Shown piece by piece: positions 28,891 through 37,885 of a stretch of DNA of 64,000 bases. Position 1 is the first letter of the stretch; every line of letters starts with the position of its first letter. The translations under genes and the position numbers were made by a program. The notes under the pieces are model-generated. The model searched no databases and was not told the origin of the DNA. It worked only from the letters and a program-made list of their open reading frames with translations. Origin of the DNA: Alcanivorax sp. (lineage in GTDB: Bacteria; Pseudomonadota; Gammaproteobacteria; Pseudomonadales; Alcanivoracaceae); the NCBI RefSeq assembly GCF_019431375.1, contig NZ_CP080267.1, positions 2,297,933-2,361,932 of the forward strand, read 5' to 3'.

Positions 28891-28919
28891 TTTTTCCGAG
28901 TATATGCTCAGATTATAAT
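28891..28919 (+). promoter_or_regulatory. SDR promoter with embedded palindrome
   Basis: TATAAT at 28914-28919, with a weak -35 (TTTTTC) 17 bp upstream. Between them is the near-palindrome GAGTATATGCTC (28899-28910), a plausible site for the divergent TetR regulator. Confidence 0.5.
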
Positions 28920-28958
28920 GACTGCACGACGACACCCACAGCAAACCGCGAGACCCCC

Positions 28959-29942
28959 ATGGCCAACGACATCCAGTTCAGACGCCCCAAAGTCGGCGCC
29001 TACTTCAGCCGTTTCCGCAATCACTGGGCCTGGAACGCCAAAAGCCTGCTGACGCCCGGGCAGGCCCTGCGTGATCGAGTGCAGGGAAAAGTGGTACTGC
29101 TCACCGGCGCCAGTTCCGGGATCGGGGAAGGCGTGGCAGAGAAACTGGCCGATGCCGGCGCCACCCTGCTGCTGCTGGCCCGTAATGCGGACAAGCTGGA
29201 GGCCATTGCCGCTGGTATCAGGAAACGTGGCGGCCGGGCCTTCATCTACCCGGGCGATCTGACCGACATGGAAGAGTGCGACCGCATCTGCCAGCAGGCC
29301 CTGGCCGACCATGGCCACGTGGATATCCTGATCAACAACGCGGGCCGCTCCATTCGCCGCTCGATCAAATTCACCGTGAACCGCTTCCACGATTACGAAC
29401 GCACCATGCAGCTCAATTACTTTGCCGCCCTGCGTCTGGCCATGAACCTGCTGCCTGGCATGGAAGCCCGCGACGAGGGCCATATCATCAATGTGTCCAC
29501 CGTGGGGGTGCAGGCCAATCCGGCGCGCTTTTCTGCCTATCTGGGTTCCAAGTGGGCGCTGGAGGGCTGGACCTGGGTGGCCGCCAACGAATATGCCCAT
29601 ACCAACCTGCGTTTTTCCTCCATCAACTACCCGCTGGTGCGCACGCCGATGATTGCGCCCACCAAAATCTACGACTACCTGCCGGTCATGTCGCCGGACA
29701 CCGCGGTGAACTGGTTGCTGGATGTGGTCATCACCCAGAACAAACGCAAGCTGGGCATCTTCGGCAAGGGTGCCCTGGCCATGTATTACCTGCTGCCGAA
29801 GACCTCCGAGTCCATCGTCAACCTGAGCTACCAGAGCCTGCTTGAGGCACCGCCGGCGGATTATGTGTCCCGCAAGGCGGATGGGCCAAGTGACAGGAAG
29901 GTGGCACCGTTTCGTGCCAGAAAGGACAGGCGCCGGGCCTGA
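28959..29942 (+). CDS. SDR family oxidoreductase, fatty-acyl-reductase-like
   Basis: 327-aa short-chain dehydrogenase/reductase. Cofactor motif TGASSGIG near residues 49-56, NNAGRS near 127, catalytic serine in NVSTVG, and YLGSK supplying the tyrosine and lysine. The ARNADKLE segment after the second strand suggests NADPH preference. The long N-terminal extension and C-terminal about 70 residues resemble the SDR domain of bacterial fatty acyl-CoA reductases (Acr1-like). A role in fatty aldehyde/alcohol or wax ester metabolism is plausible but inferred. ATG at 28959 has only a weak ribosome site. It is controlled by the divergent TetR regulator. Confidence 0.83.
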   Translation: MANDIQFRRPKVGAYFSRFRNHWAWNAKSLLTPGQALRDRVQGKVVLLTGASSGIGEGVAEKLADAGATLLLLARNADKLEAIAAGIRKRGGRAFIYPGDLTDMEECDRICQQALADHGHVDILINNAGRSIRRSIKFTVNRFHDYERTMQLNYFAALRLAMNLLPGMEARDEGHIINVSTVGVQANPARFSAYLGSKWALEGWTWVAANEYAHTNLRFSSINYPLVRTPMIAPTKIYDYLPVMSPDTAVNWLLDVVITQNKRKLGIFGKGALAMYYLLPKTSESIVNLSYQSLLEAPPADYVSRKADGPSDRKVAPFRARKDRRRA

Positions 29943-30036
29943 TTTTTCTGCTGTAGAAAGCGAACTGGCATCGCGAATAACGGCGATCTTGCCGCAGAAA
30001 ACCAAGGATTGCAGGGGTTCTTGGAGGCCAGGCCGG

Positions 30037-30936
30037 TCAGTGGACACCCCAACGGGAAGGGAGACGGCCTGAGCCGGAATACAGGCTCAGCGCCGTCACC
30101 GCCACCAGAATCAATGCCATACCGATCACCTGTGAACCGGCCAGGCTTTCATTCAATATCACCACGCCAAATAACGACGCGGTCACCGGCTCCACCATGG
30201 CCACGATGGACGCGATCGCCGGAGCCACCTCCCTGAGGCCAATCACATAAAACACAAACGACAACCCCGCACCCAGCACACCGATCCCGGCGAACAACGG
30301 CAAGTCCGCGGAGTTAATTGCCGCCACAATCTGGCCAGCATCCGCCGGCCACACCAGCATCGCGACCAGCACCGTAAACGCAATGGACAGAATCGCCTGG
30401 GGGCTGCCATGAGGGGCGGCATACTTGAATCCGAAAATGAAGAGCGCATAGCAGACCCCGGCCAGCAAACCTGCACCCACGCCAATAGCTGTCACCCCGT
30501 CCGCGCCCATGTCATAAACCCGGGTCAGCAGCACGATGCCCAGCATCACCACGGCAATCGCGGCCAGCTTCAACACAGAGGGACGCTCCAGACGAAGAGC
30601 AAACGAGACCAGATATACGAACACCGGGGCGCAGTACATCAAGGTGGCTGCCACCGCCACACTGCCCCGGGAAATACTGAAAAAATAGAAGGCGAAATTA
30701 CCGGCCACACCCAGCCCGGCAATGAGCGACCAACCCCATAGTCGGCCACTGGTCAGGCCATGGCCCACCGGCTGCAATGCCAGCCAGATCAGCACAAAGA
30801 GCAGACCGATGGCGCCCCGGTAAAAAGACACCAGAAACGCGCCCCAGCCTTCGGCCATGAGAATACCGCCGAGGCCGCCTGACAGCCCCCAGCACAGCGC
30901 TGCCACGATCACCAACGCTGTGCTCAGGCGCGCCAT
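30037..30936 (-). CDS. EamA/DMT superfamily permease
   Basis: 299-aa inner-membrane transporter with ten hydrophobic helices in two EamA repeats. Conserved features include ALCWGLSGGLGG in helix 1, FYRGAIGLL in helix 2, LMYCAPVFV at the end of repeat 1, and the second-repeat VAMVEPVTASLFGVVILNE motif. ATG at 30936 is preceded by GGAGGG. It may export or import a small metabolite; the substrate cannot be deduced. It stands alone, convergent with the SDR gene. Confidence 0.85.
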   Translation of the reverse strand: MARLSTALVIVAALCWGLSGGLGGILMAEGWGAFLVSFYRGAIGLLFVLIWLALQPVGHGLTSGRLWGWSLIAGLGVAGNFAFYFFSISRGSVAVAATLMYCAPVFVYLVSFALRLERPSVLKLAAIAVVMLGIVLLTRVYDMGADGVTAIGVGAGLLAGVCYALFIFGFKYAAPHGSPQAILSIAFTVLVAMLVWPADAGQIVAAINSADLPLFAGIGVLGAGLSFVFYVIGLREVAPAIASIVAMVEPVTASLFGVVILNESLAGSQVIGMALILVAVTALSLYSGSGRLPSRWGVH

Positions 30937-31160
30937 CTGCCCTCCTGCCTGCCCGGTGACATTGAAAAAACCTGCACGCAAGCCTCATTTCATGGGCTCT
31001 CGTCTACCACTGAAACGCAGATTATTTCGCTGTGCAACAGCTGGGAGCGCTCACAGCATCGGACACAGGAGAGGAACGTGAACAGACAAGAAAGGCAGCG
31101 TCGGCTGACATCATGGTTTTCAGATCATGATGTCAGCCGGCCAAGAACAGGCGGGAAATA

Positions 31161-32048
31161 TCAGGCGGAGGCGGCAGCTTCCTGCTCAGCCAGAAAACTG
31201 TCGATCTGCAGCAGGTATTCCCGGTTGTCGTGATCCCAGGGATGGAACCCTGGGCGGAAGTAATCTAGATAATTGCCAATCTGCTTTCGCAGCATGCCGA
31301 TATCACCGAAGGTGTAGTGGAAAAACTTCTGCCACCCTTTCCAGTCCGTCAGCTTGCCCTGCTCGCGCAGCACTTCAATAAAGACCGGAATCACCAGCCC
31401 CCAGAACACCACCGTCGCCAGACCGAGTCCGAAACAGCGCAACCCGTAGGCACCCACGCCTTTGCCCATGACCGCCGTCCACACATCAAAGGCCACCGCC
31501 TTGTGTTCGGTTTCTTCCAGGGCATGCCAGCGCCACAACGCCGCATAGGCCGGGTCGGCCCCTTCCACCACTCGGGGGTCGCTCAACACGCTGTCTGCAA
31601 GCAGACCGGTAAAGTGCTCCAGGGCAATGGTACCGCTCAGGGACACCGGCGCACTGTACTTGTTGAACGTCTTCAGCACGCCCTCCACCAGACGCTCGAA
31701 TTTGGGCGCCACCGACGACACCGCAAACAGGGCATCGTTATATTCTTCATGCTCGCGGCCATGCATGGCTTCCTGGCCGATAAAGGCGGTCACCGCCTTC
31801 TTGAGCTCCGGATCGGTAATCTGGTCCCGGTAGGCACGCACACTGTCGATAAAAAATCGTTCACCCACGGGCAGGATGGTGGAGAAGGTATTAAGAAACG
31901 CCGTCAGCACCGGCCCACCCTGGGTGTGCCAGTCAGAAATCCGCTTGGGGTCCAGGTTGAAACGCAGGCTCCTGCGCATCGGCACCAGCATGGGCTTTGC
32001 GCGGGTGTTATCTGCTACCAGGCGTAGCGCTGCAGACAGCTTTTTCAT
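31161..32048 (-). CDS. PF10118 metal-dependent hydrolase, paralogue
   Basis: 295 aa. ATG at 32048 follows GGAG. It has the same motif series as the hydrolase at 16762-17667: GERFFIDSVRAYRDQITDPE, GQEAMHGREHEEY, EHFTGLLAD, WHALEETEHKAVAFDVW, and HPWDHD near the C-terminus. One difference is M for H in the GQEAxH motif. It likely binds a dinuclear metal centre in a helical bundle; the reaction is not established. It is divergent from the GMC dehydrogenase at 32402 with a long 353-bp spacer. Confidence 0.83.
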   Translation of the reverse strand: MKKLSAALRLVADNTRAKPMLVPMRRSLRFNLDPKRISDWHTQGGPVLTAFLNTFSTILPVGERFFIDSVRAYRDQITDPELKKAVTAFIGQEAMHGREHEEYNDALFAVSSVAPKFERLVEGVLKTFNKYSAPVSLSGTIALEHFTGLLADSVLSDPRVVEGADPAYAALWRWHALEETEHKAVAFDVWTAVMGKGVGAYGLRCFGLGLATVVFWGLVIPVFIEVLREQGKLTDWKGWQKFFHYTFGDIGMLRKQIGNYLDYFRPGFHPWDHDNREYLLQIDSFLAEQEAAASA

Positions 32049-32401
32049 TGTTATCTCCATTCATCATCATGCCCTCGGGCACACGAAAAGCATGCCGGGA
32101 AAAGAAGGGCTTCATATAAACATACGCAGTGCCCCTTGGCACGATGCCAAAACTTGCATCGCAAGCACTGTTAATTATGAGGCGACATCAGCCGTTAAGG
32201 CCACGTGAGGCTTGATTCAGCATACAGGAGAGCGCTATTGGTCACACAAACAGTACTTACCACCACAAAAACCCGGTGATAATCTTTCCCCCTGAAGTTG
32301 TGATGGATGTCGGCACCAGCCCCTCACCAGCGAAAGCTCGCCGAAACAAATGCCTCTGTCGAGCCACACCGCAAATAACAGACAACAAAAGGGAAGCAGA
32401 C
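32049..32401. other. Intergenic region between divergent genes
   Basis: About 350 bp with no convincing gene. It is moderately AT-rich and should hold the promoters of the PF10118 hydrolase and the GMC dehydrogenase. I see no clear operator palindrome or terminator. Confidence 0.4.
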
Positions 32402-34003
32402 ATGGAAAACGACTTCGACTACCTCATTATCGGCGGAGGCTCCGCAGGGTGCGCCCTGGCCGGCAGGCTGAGCGAAGATCCGGACACCCACGTGTGTCTG
32501 CTCGAAGCCGGTGGCAGTGGTGATGGCCTGTTGGTCAATGTGCCCTCGGGCGCGGTGGCCATGCTCTCCAAACCCATCAACAACTGGGTCATGGAGACCG
32601 TGCCGCAAAAAGGACTCAATGGCCGGCAGGGGTTCCAGCCCCGGGGCAAGTGCCTGGGCGGCTCGTCGGCCATCAATGCCATGGTCTATATTCGTGGCCA
32701 CCGCAAGGATTACGATCACTGGGCCGCGTTGGGCAATGACGGCTGGTCCTATGAGGATGTGCTGCCCTACTTCCGCCTCAACGAACACAACGAACGCCTC
32801 GACAACGAATACCACGGCTCCGACGGGCCACTCTGGGTCAGCGACAGCCGCACCGGCAACCCGTTCCAGAACTACTTTCTGGATGCCGCCAGAGAATGCG
32901 ATATCCCCATTACCGATGACTTCAACGGTGCAGAGCAGGAAGGCGCCGGGGTCTATCAGGTCACCCAGAAAGACGGCGAGCGCTGGAGCAGTGCACGGGC
33001 TTACCTGTTCCCCCATATGGATCGCAGCAACCTGACCGTGGAAACCAATGCCCAGGTCCAGCGTATTGTCTTCGAAGGCAAACGCGCCGTGGGCGTGGAA
33101 TTCAAGCAAGGCAAACAGGTGCGTACCGTCCGCGCCCGCAAGGAAGTGCTGTTGTCAGCCGGCGCCTTCCAGTCTCCTCAGCTGCTGATGCTGTCCGGGG
33201 TGGGCGATTCAGATGAACTGAAAAAACATGGCATACCCGTGGTCCACCATCTTCCCGGCGTGGGCAAGAACCTGCAGGACCACCCGGATTTCATTTTCGG
33301 CTACACCACCGACAGCCCGGCCACCTTCGGTCTGTCGCCGGGTGGCATGTGGCGGGCACTGATGGCCATGAGCACCTATCGCAAGGAACGGCGCGGCCTG
33401 TGGACTTCCAACTTTGCAGAAGCCGGCGCCTTCCTGAAAACCCGGCCAGAGCTTACCGCCCCAGACCTGCAGCTGCACATGGTCACCGCCCTGGTGGATG
33501 ATCACGGCCGCAAGATGCACTTCACCCAGGGCTACTCCTGCCATGTCTGCCTGCTGCGCCCGCGCAGCCGGGGCAGCGTGCAACTGGCCAGCGCCAACCC
33601 GAACGACCTGCCCCTGATCGACCCGGCCTTCCTGGACGACCCTCAGGATCTGGAAGACATGGTGGCAGGCTACAAGATCACGCAGAAGATCATGGAAGCG
33701 CCGTCACTCAAGCGCTGGATGAAGAAAGACATGTTCACCGGGAACGTAAAAAGCGACGACGAGATCCGCGAAGTGATCCGGCAACGGGCCGACACGGTCT
33801 ATCACCCGGTGGGGTCCTGCAAGATGGGCACCGATGAGGCCGCCGTGGTCGACCCGCAATTACGGGTTCACGGTATTGAGGGCCTGCGTGTCATCGATGC
33901 GTCCATCATGCCCACCCTGATCGGCGGCAACACCAATGCGCCGGCCATGATGATTGCGGAAAAGGCAGTGGATATGATTCGGGGGCAGAGCCGGATCGCT
34001 TAG
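32402..34003 (+). CDS. GMC family alcohol/choline dehydrogenase
   Basis: 533-aa FAD-dependent glucose-methanol-choline oxidoreductase. The N-terminal dinucleotide fold is IIGGGSAGCALAGRL, followed by the LLEAG strand end. GMC signature 1 includes GKCLGGSSAINAMVYIRG, and signature 2 includes GAFQSPQLLMLSG. The catalytic pair is the histidine of YHPVGSCKMG and the asparagine of GGNTNAPAMMIAEKA. ATG at 32402 follows GGAAGCAGAC. Close relatives include AlkJ-type membrane-associated alcohol dehydrogenases and choline dehydrogenase; an alkanol-oxidising role fits the rest of the window but is inferred. It is followed by a strong hairpin. Confidence 0.88.
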   Translation: MENDFDYLIIGGGSAGCALAGRLSEDPDTHVCLLEAGGSGDGLLVNVPSGAVAMLSKPINNWVMETVPQKGLNGRQGFQPRGKCLGGSSAINAMVYIRGHRKDYDHWAALGNDGWSYEDVLPYFRLNEHNERLDNEYHGSDGPLWVSDSRTGNPFQNYFLDAARECDIPITDDFNGAEQEGAGVYQVTQKDGERWSSARAYLFPHMDRSNLTVETNAQVQRIVFEGKRAVGVEFKQGKQVRTVRARKEVLLSAGAFQSPQLLMLSGVGDSDELKKHGIPVVHHLPGVGKNLQDHPDFIFGYTTDSPATFGLSPGGMWRALMAMSTYRKERRGLWTSNFAEAGAFLKTRPELTAPDLQLHMVTALVDDHGRKMHFTQGYSCHVCLLRPRSRGSVQLASANPNDLPLIDPAFLDDPQDLEDMVAGYKITQKIMEAPSLKRWMKKDMFTGNVKSDDEIREVIRQRADTVYHPVGSCKMGTDEAAVVDPQLRVHGIEGLRVIDASIMPTLIGGNTNAPAMMIAEKAVDMIRGQSRIA

Positions 34004-34016
34004 GAGAATCACCTTC

Positions 34017-34055
34017 TATCAGGAATAAGCTGTCAACAACAGCTTATTCCTGATA
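34017..34055. terminator. Strong hairpin after the GMC dehydrogenase
   Basis: Perfect 17-bp stem (TATCAGGAATAAGCTGT and its complement) with a 5-nt loop, 14 nt after the stop codon. There is no T-run, so it may end transcripts for both convergent genes or stabilise the 3' end. Confidence 0.7.
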
Positions 34056-34098
34056 CCTGCGATGCTCCTTTCTTCATTATCTGATCCGAATCTCATAA

Positions 34099-34809
34099 TC
34101 ATCCATCAATGAATTCTGACATAGCCTCACCCAACATCCCCAGGCACTTTTCCGACGCTTGCAGCTCAGCACGCATACGCGTCTCGGATAGGTCTTCCTG
34201 GCTGCGCTGATGCTCAACCTGTTCCTTGACTGTCATCACATCAGTGTATGGCATGATGCCTGTTCGTGTATCCAGGATGGCGACCTCACAGGTGGCAAAT
34301 CCTTTGACTTCAGTCGCTGAAAATAAGCGGGATTTTTCAAAAATATCACTTCGTAAGGCATAGATAACCAAGGCATCGATCTGCATCCTGACAGCAGCTT
34401 CACGAATCTGTGACAGGGTCATCTGCTTGTTGACAGTAAAAGACGGCATGGGAACAGCCGCTTTCACCTCATCAATTCCGGTTACAGGTAGCGATAATGC
34501 ATCAAAATAACGCTGCTGCTGATTCATGTAGGCTTCCGAGCGCCAATAATTCGAGCCATAGTATCGATAGCTCTGCCGCTCGGGAGACACATCCAGAAGC
34601 GCCACTCTTGCCCGGGAAGGAAAGCGGACCACACCATCCAGCGCTTTCTTTACCGCCTCATCGGACATCACAGCCTTATCCGAGGCAAATAGGGACGTCG
34701 ATATCTCATTTTTTGCTGGCTCAGAGGCAGTGCGATCTTCTGAGACCGGAACCGCAGCGCATCCACCCAAAAGCGCGCCGACCAAAATAAACAGGGAAAG
34801 TTTTTTCAT
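34099..34809 (-). CDS. Lipoprotein of unknown function
   Basis: 236 aa with a lipoprotein signal peptide (MKKLSLFILVGALLGGC, lipobox LGGC at residues 14-17), so it is probably anchored to a membrane facing the periplasm. The mature part has a mixed fold with an internal RVALLDVSPE strand and ALVIYALRSDIFE, features seen in CsgG/GNA1162-like or curli-associated lipoproteins, but I cannot assign it. It contains only two cysteines beyond the lipobox. It is downstream of another lipoprotein gene on the same strand (34936-36369) with a 126-bp gap; they may be co-transcribed. Confidence 0.7.
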   Translation of the reverse strand: MKKLSLFILVGALLGGCAAVPVSEDRTASEPAKNEISTSLFASDKAVMSDEAVKKALDGVVRFPSRARVALLDVSPERQSYRYYGSNYWRSEAYMNQQQRYFDALSLPVTGIDEVKAAVPMPSFTVNKQMTLSQIREAAVRMQIDALVIYALRSDIFEKSRLFSATEVKGFATCEVAILDTRTGIMPYTDVMTVKEQVEHQRSQEDLSETRMRAELQASEKCLGMLGEAMSEFIDG

Positions 34810-34935
34810 TAAGTGTCCTTTTCAATACTTCACAGGCTGACTAAATCCGGGACAAGAATACATTACATCGCAAACGATCAGACAACTTCATGCATGCCCC
34901 GGTCTTTTCTTTCATCACTTTGATAGGCAGAACCC

Positions 34936-36369
34936 TCAGCAATCCTGGGGCGCACAGAGCTCTGCAACTCCCTCGGCCAGCTCTCTCGACCGGGAAAACA
35001 GCTGATCAATCCTGCCGCCGATAACATCAACATCGCCTTTCCAGAAACCACCATTAAAGCGGTCGTCCCCCAAACCAGGCTGCGTCTGCCCATAAGTCGG
35101 CGAACGAACCACCAAGACCACTGCGCCGCGCTGTTGATGATCGGGACCGACAAGGATCAGGGGGCCAAGGCCACCACCCTTTGAGCCCAGATCAATCTCT
35201 GGATCGTCGTTGCCAGCATCGCCAAGCCCCGGCTGAGTCGTCCCATCATTGGGGTCCGTGTCCGGCACTTCTCCCCCACCCGTATTACAGCCATCAATAT
35301 TGGGGTCACAGGGCATTTCTTCATCGCCGCTTCCGGTGCCACTCTCTCCATCATCGCCTGTACCATCATCGGGGTCACTGCCACCACCACTGGTGCCGTT
35401 ACCGTCACCACCGCTAGCGCCATCATCACCATCAGTACCGGCTCCGTCATCAGCACCGTCATTACCTGTGTCGCCAGTCTCTCCCTCATCCTTGTTTTTT
35501 TCGACACGGTCCAGATTGCCATCGCCATCCGTCCAAATGATCACTACATCACCGTCACCGACCTCGATCTCCTCACCGTCGCCTTCAGTGTCATTGCCAC
35601 TGCCCTCATCAGGTCGGTCCGGGTCGGCACCCGGGGCGGCATCATCGTTCAGGTAGTCGTTCCAGGTATCACCGGTAGCGTCCACATCGGGGTCGTTCGG
35701 ATCAGGGTCGGCGCCCTGGGGGACTCTGTCATTCAGATAATTCACCCAGGGGTCACTGCTTTCATTGTTTGCCCCCCGATCATTATCCTCCCCTTCACCA
35801 GGCCAGCCATCCGGGTCGCTCTGCATATAATCTGACAACGACCCCATCAGGCCACCCAGAGAGGACTCGAACTTCGACAGCCCCGGCGAATCTGAAAGCC
35901 CACTGGGGTTTCCTCGCCCCAGATCATTGCCACCCCGACGTTCACCCAGCAGTTCAGCAAGCCTGACATTGCCGCCGACTTCAGCGAGGAGCTCACCGGC
36001 CAGATCCGTCGACCAGCCCATCATGTCTATCGCAAGAGCCGGATCACGGGTATGCAGGGCAGCCTCGAGATCCGATCCCAGTACGCTTTCCAGCGAGACA
36101 ATCACGTCGGCAAGACGCTCAAGCTCCCTGACATCATCCATACCGCCAGCATGCCCTCGAGACTGCACCAATTCGATGAAGTCACTCTTCGCAGCAACAA
36201 GGGCCGGCACAGTGACGGTAGCAACGGGATAAGCCTCTTTCTGAATGTCATTGTCACTGGATTTCTCTTCTTCCCGCGTACTCTCGCAAGCCGACAGCGC
36301 AAGCACTGCAGACACAACAAACACAGCGATCGTGAGTGGATTAAGCATCCTTTCTTTTAGTGACATCAT
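34936..36369 (-). CDS. Asp/Gly-rich lipoprotein of unknown function
   Basis: 477 aa. ATG at 36369 follows AAGGAG (a second ATG is at 36366). Signal peptide ends in ALSAC, a lipobox. Residues about 40-160 are helical. About 190-380 are extremely rich in D, G, E and N, with repeats such as WVNYLNDRVPQGADPDP and WNDYLNDDAAPGADPD and long DG/GDDG runs that look calcium-binding or intrinsically disordered. A small C-terminal domain (about 390-477) contains PLILVGPD and two cysteines. No family recognised. The acid-rich region suggests a cell-surface protein. The codon composition stays GC-rich. Confidence 0.65.
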   Translation of the reverse strand: MMSLKERMLNPLTIAVFVVSAVLALSACESTREEEKSSDNDIQKEAYPVATVTVPALVAAKSDFIELVQSRGHAGGMDDVRELERLADVIVSLESVLGSDLEAALHTRDPALAIDMMGWSTDLAGELLAEVGGNVRLAELLGERRGGNDLGRGNPSGLSDSPGLSKFESSLGGLMGSLSDYMQSDPDGWPGEGEDNDRGANNESSDPWVNYLNDRVPQGADPDPNDPDVDATGDTWNDYLNDDAAPGADPDRPDEGSGNDTEGDGEEIEVGDGDVVIIWTDGDGNLDRVEKNKDEGETGDTGNDGADDGAGTDGDDGASGGDGNGTSGGGSDPDDGTGDDGESGTGSGDEEMPCDPNIDGCNTGGGEVPDTDPNDGTTQPGLGDAGNDDPEIDLGSKGGGLGPLILVGPDHQQRGAVVLVVRSPTYGQTQPGLGDDRFNGGFWKGDVDVIGGRIDQLFSRSRELAEGVAELCAPQDC

Positions 36370-36658
36370 TTTCACTCCTTGTGAAAAAAGGTGGCAAAAT
36401 TTTTACCACTATTATTGTTATTCAATTCGGTGTTGGCGATTCACATCTACCGGGAGAACCCTTTATGAGCATAAAATGCCTGATGCAAAAGCGCCCAAAT
36501 AACAAACAACAACGAGACAGGGCCGCCAACTTTCAGTTGGTCGGTGCATAAAGAAGGCTGGTTGCAGGCAGATCCCCGCCTGAACATGGCATTAATCCAA
36601 TGCGGCACGCTCCCTGTGTTGCTCAGATTCCATGTTTTCGTCGCCGAATTCATATACT

Positions 36659-37719
36659 AACCGCGACACTTTCATGTAATAAAAAGGTGAGCTGTAATAC
36701 CAGCACTTTCACTCCCGCCAAGAAGTTGAAATTGCTATGAGATATGTACAGCTCACCTACGAAGAAAGAGTAATGCTTTCCACACTAAAACGGCAAGGCC
36801 TGTCAGTCAGAGAGATCGCACGCCAGCTGGGGCGTCATTTCTCAACTCTCTATCGCGAGCTACAGCGCAACAGTTGCTTGCACATTGACGGTTCGTACAG
36901 GCCCAGCAAAGCCGAGCGCCGAACCCGTGCCCGCCGCAGTCGCTCCAGGCGCAATCGTCACTACACTGATGATCACTTCAAGTTGATCCGGAAACTGCTG
37001 AGACAGAAGTGGTCTCCAGAGCAAATATCCGGCCATATTCGTCGGTTCTCTCTAATGCACCGCCACATCAGTCATGAAACGATATATCAGTACCTTTGGC
37101 GCGATAAGGCAGAAGGTGGCGCTCTATGGATGCATCTTCGCCAGTCGAGCAAGCAGCGAAGAAAACGCTATCGAGCCTATGACAGCAGGGGGCGATTGGC
37201 CGACAAGAGACATATCTCAGAAAGGCCTGGCTCCGTCGAAACCCGCCGCTATAGAGGGCATTGGGAGATCGATACTGTGATGGGAACAGGTTCAACTGAC
37301 TGCATTGTAACGATACTTGAGCGCAAGTCCGGGTTCATCCAGATCGGCAAGCTCAGAGACCGATCCACCAAATCACTTAACAAAAAAGTCATTCGATTGA
37401 TTAGCAGAGACCCGATCTCGTTCAAGACAATTACTGCTGATAATGGCACCGAGTTCCATCAGTACAAGCTGGTTGAAAAGCGCACTGGCGTGAAATTCTA
37501 CTTCGCAACACCTCATCACTCATGGGAGCGAGGCAGCAATGAAAACGCGAATGGGCTAATACGACAGTATCTCCCGAAAGGAACGAGTATGTCGGAGCTG
37601 ACTCAGATTGAATGCGACAGGATCGCTGACAAACTTAATAGCCGACCAAGAAAGAGACACAACTACAAAACACCAGAGGAAATCTACTATGCCTACTGAT
37701 ATGGATTACTGTCGCGGTT
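36659..37719 (+). mobile_element. IS30-family insertion sequence
   Basis: About 1.06 kb bounded by a 10-bp terminal inverted repeat: AACCGCGACA at 36659-36668 and its complement at 37710-37719. It encloses a single transposase gene. No target duplication is evident next to the ends, so exact borders may extend a few bases. It is more AT-rich than its neighbours. Confidence 0.65.
36737..37699 (+). CDS. IS30 family transposase
   Basis: 320 aa. N-terminal IS30 helix-turn-helix: LTYEERVMLSTLKRQGLSVR, then EIARQLGRHFSTLYREL. The DDE catalytic core shows the first D in GHWEIDTVMG, the second D in TITADNGTEFHQ, and the E in SNENANGLIRQYLPKGT. Length and order match the family. The gene appears complete and could be active. 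It lies between the Asp/Gly-rich lipoprotein and another lipoprotein gene without disrupting either reading frame visibly. Confidence 0.9.
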   Translation: MRYVQLTYEERVMLSTLKRQGLSVREIARQLGRHFSTLYRELQRNSCLHIDGSYRPSKAERRTRARRSRSRRNRHYTDDHFKLIRKLLRQKWSPEQISGHIRRFSLMHRHISHETIYQYLWRDKAEGGALWMHLRQSSKQRRKRYRAYDSRGRLADKRHISERPGSVETRRYRGHWEIDTVMGTGSTDCIVTILERKSGFIQIGKLRDRSTKSLNKKVIRLISRDPISFKTITADNGTEFHQYKLVEKRTGVKFYFATPHHSWERGSNENANGLIRQYLPKGTSMSELTQIECDRIADKLNSRPRKRHNYKTPEEIYYAY

Positions 37720-37885
37720 CAAACTTGATACTAGGGTCCATGCTGCCTCACTCTCCAGCACGGAACAAGAGCATGTTTTCGAATCGGCGAATCCAAACGG
37801 ATACTCGTCTCGGACCCGGGAAACACATAGAAAACCAGAAAGACAGGCAGTCCCCCTGCGTTTAACGGACCCCTCCTCTCACCAT

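Noticed and set aside
36447..36653. Small minus-strand frame next to the IS30-type element
   Set aside because: No ribosome site, no homology recognised, and it overlaps the region just outside the element end.
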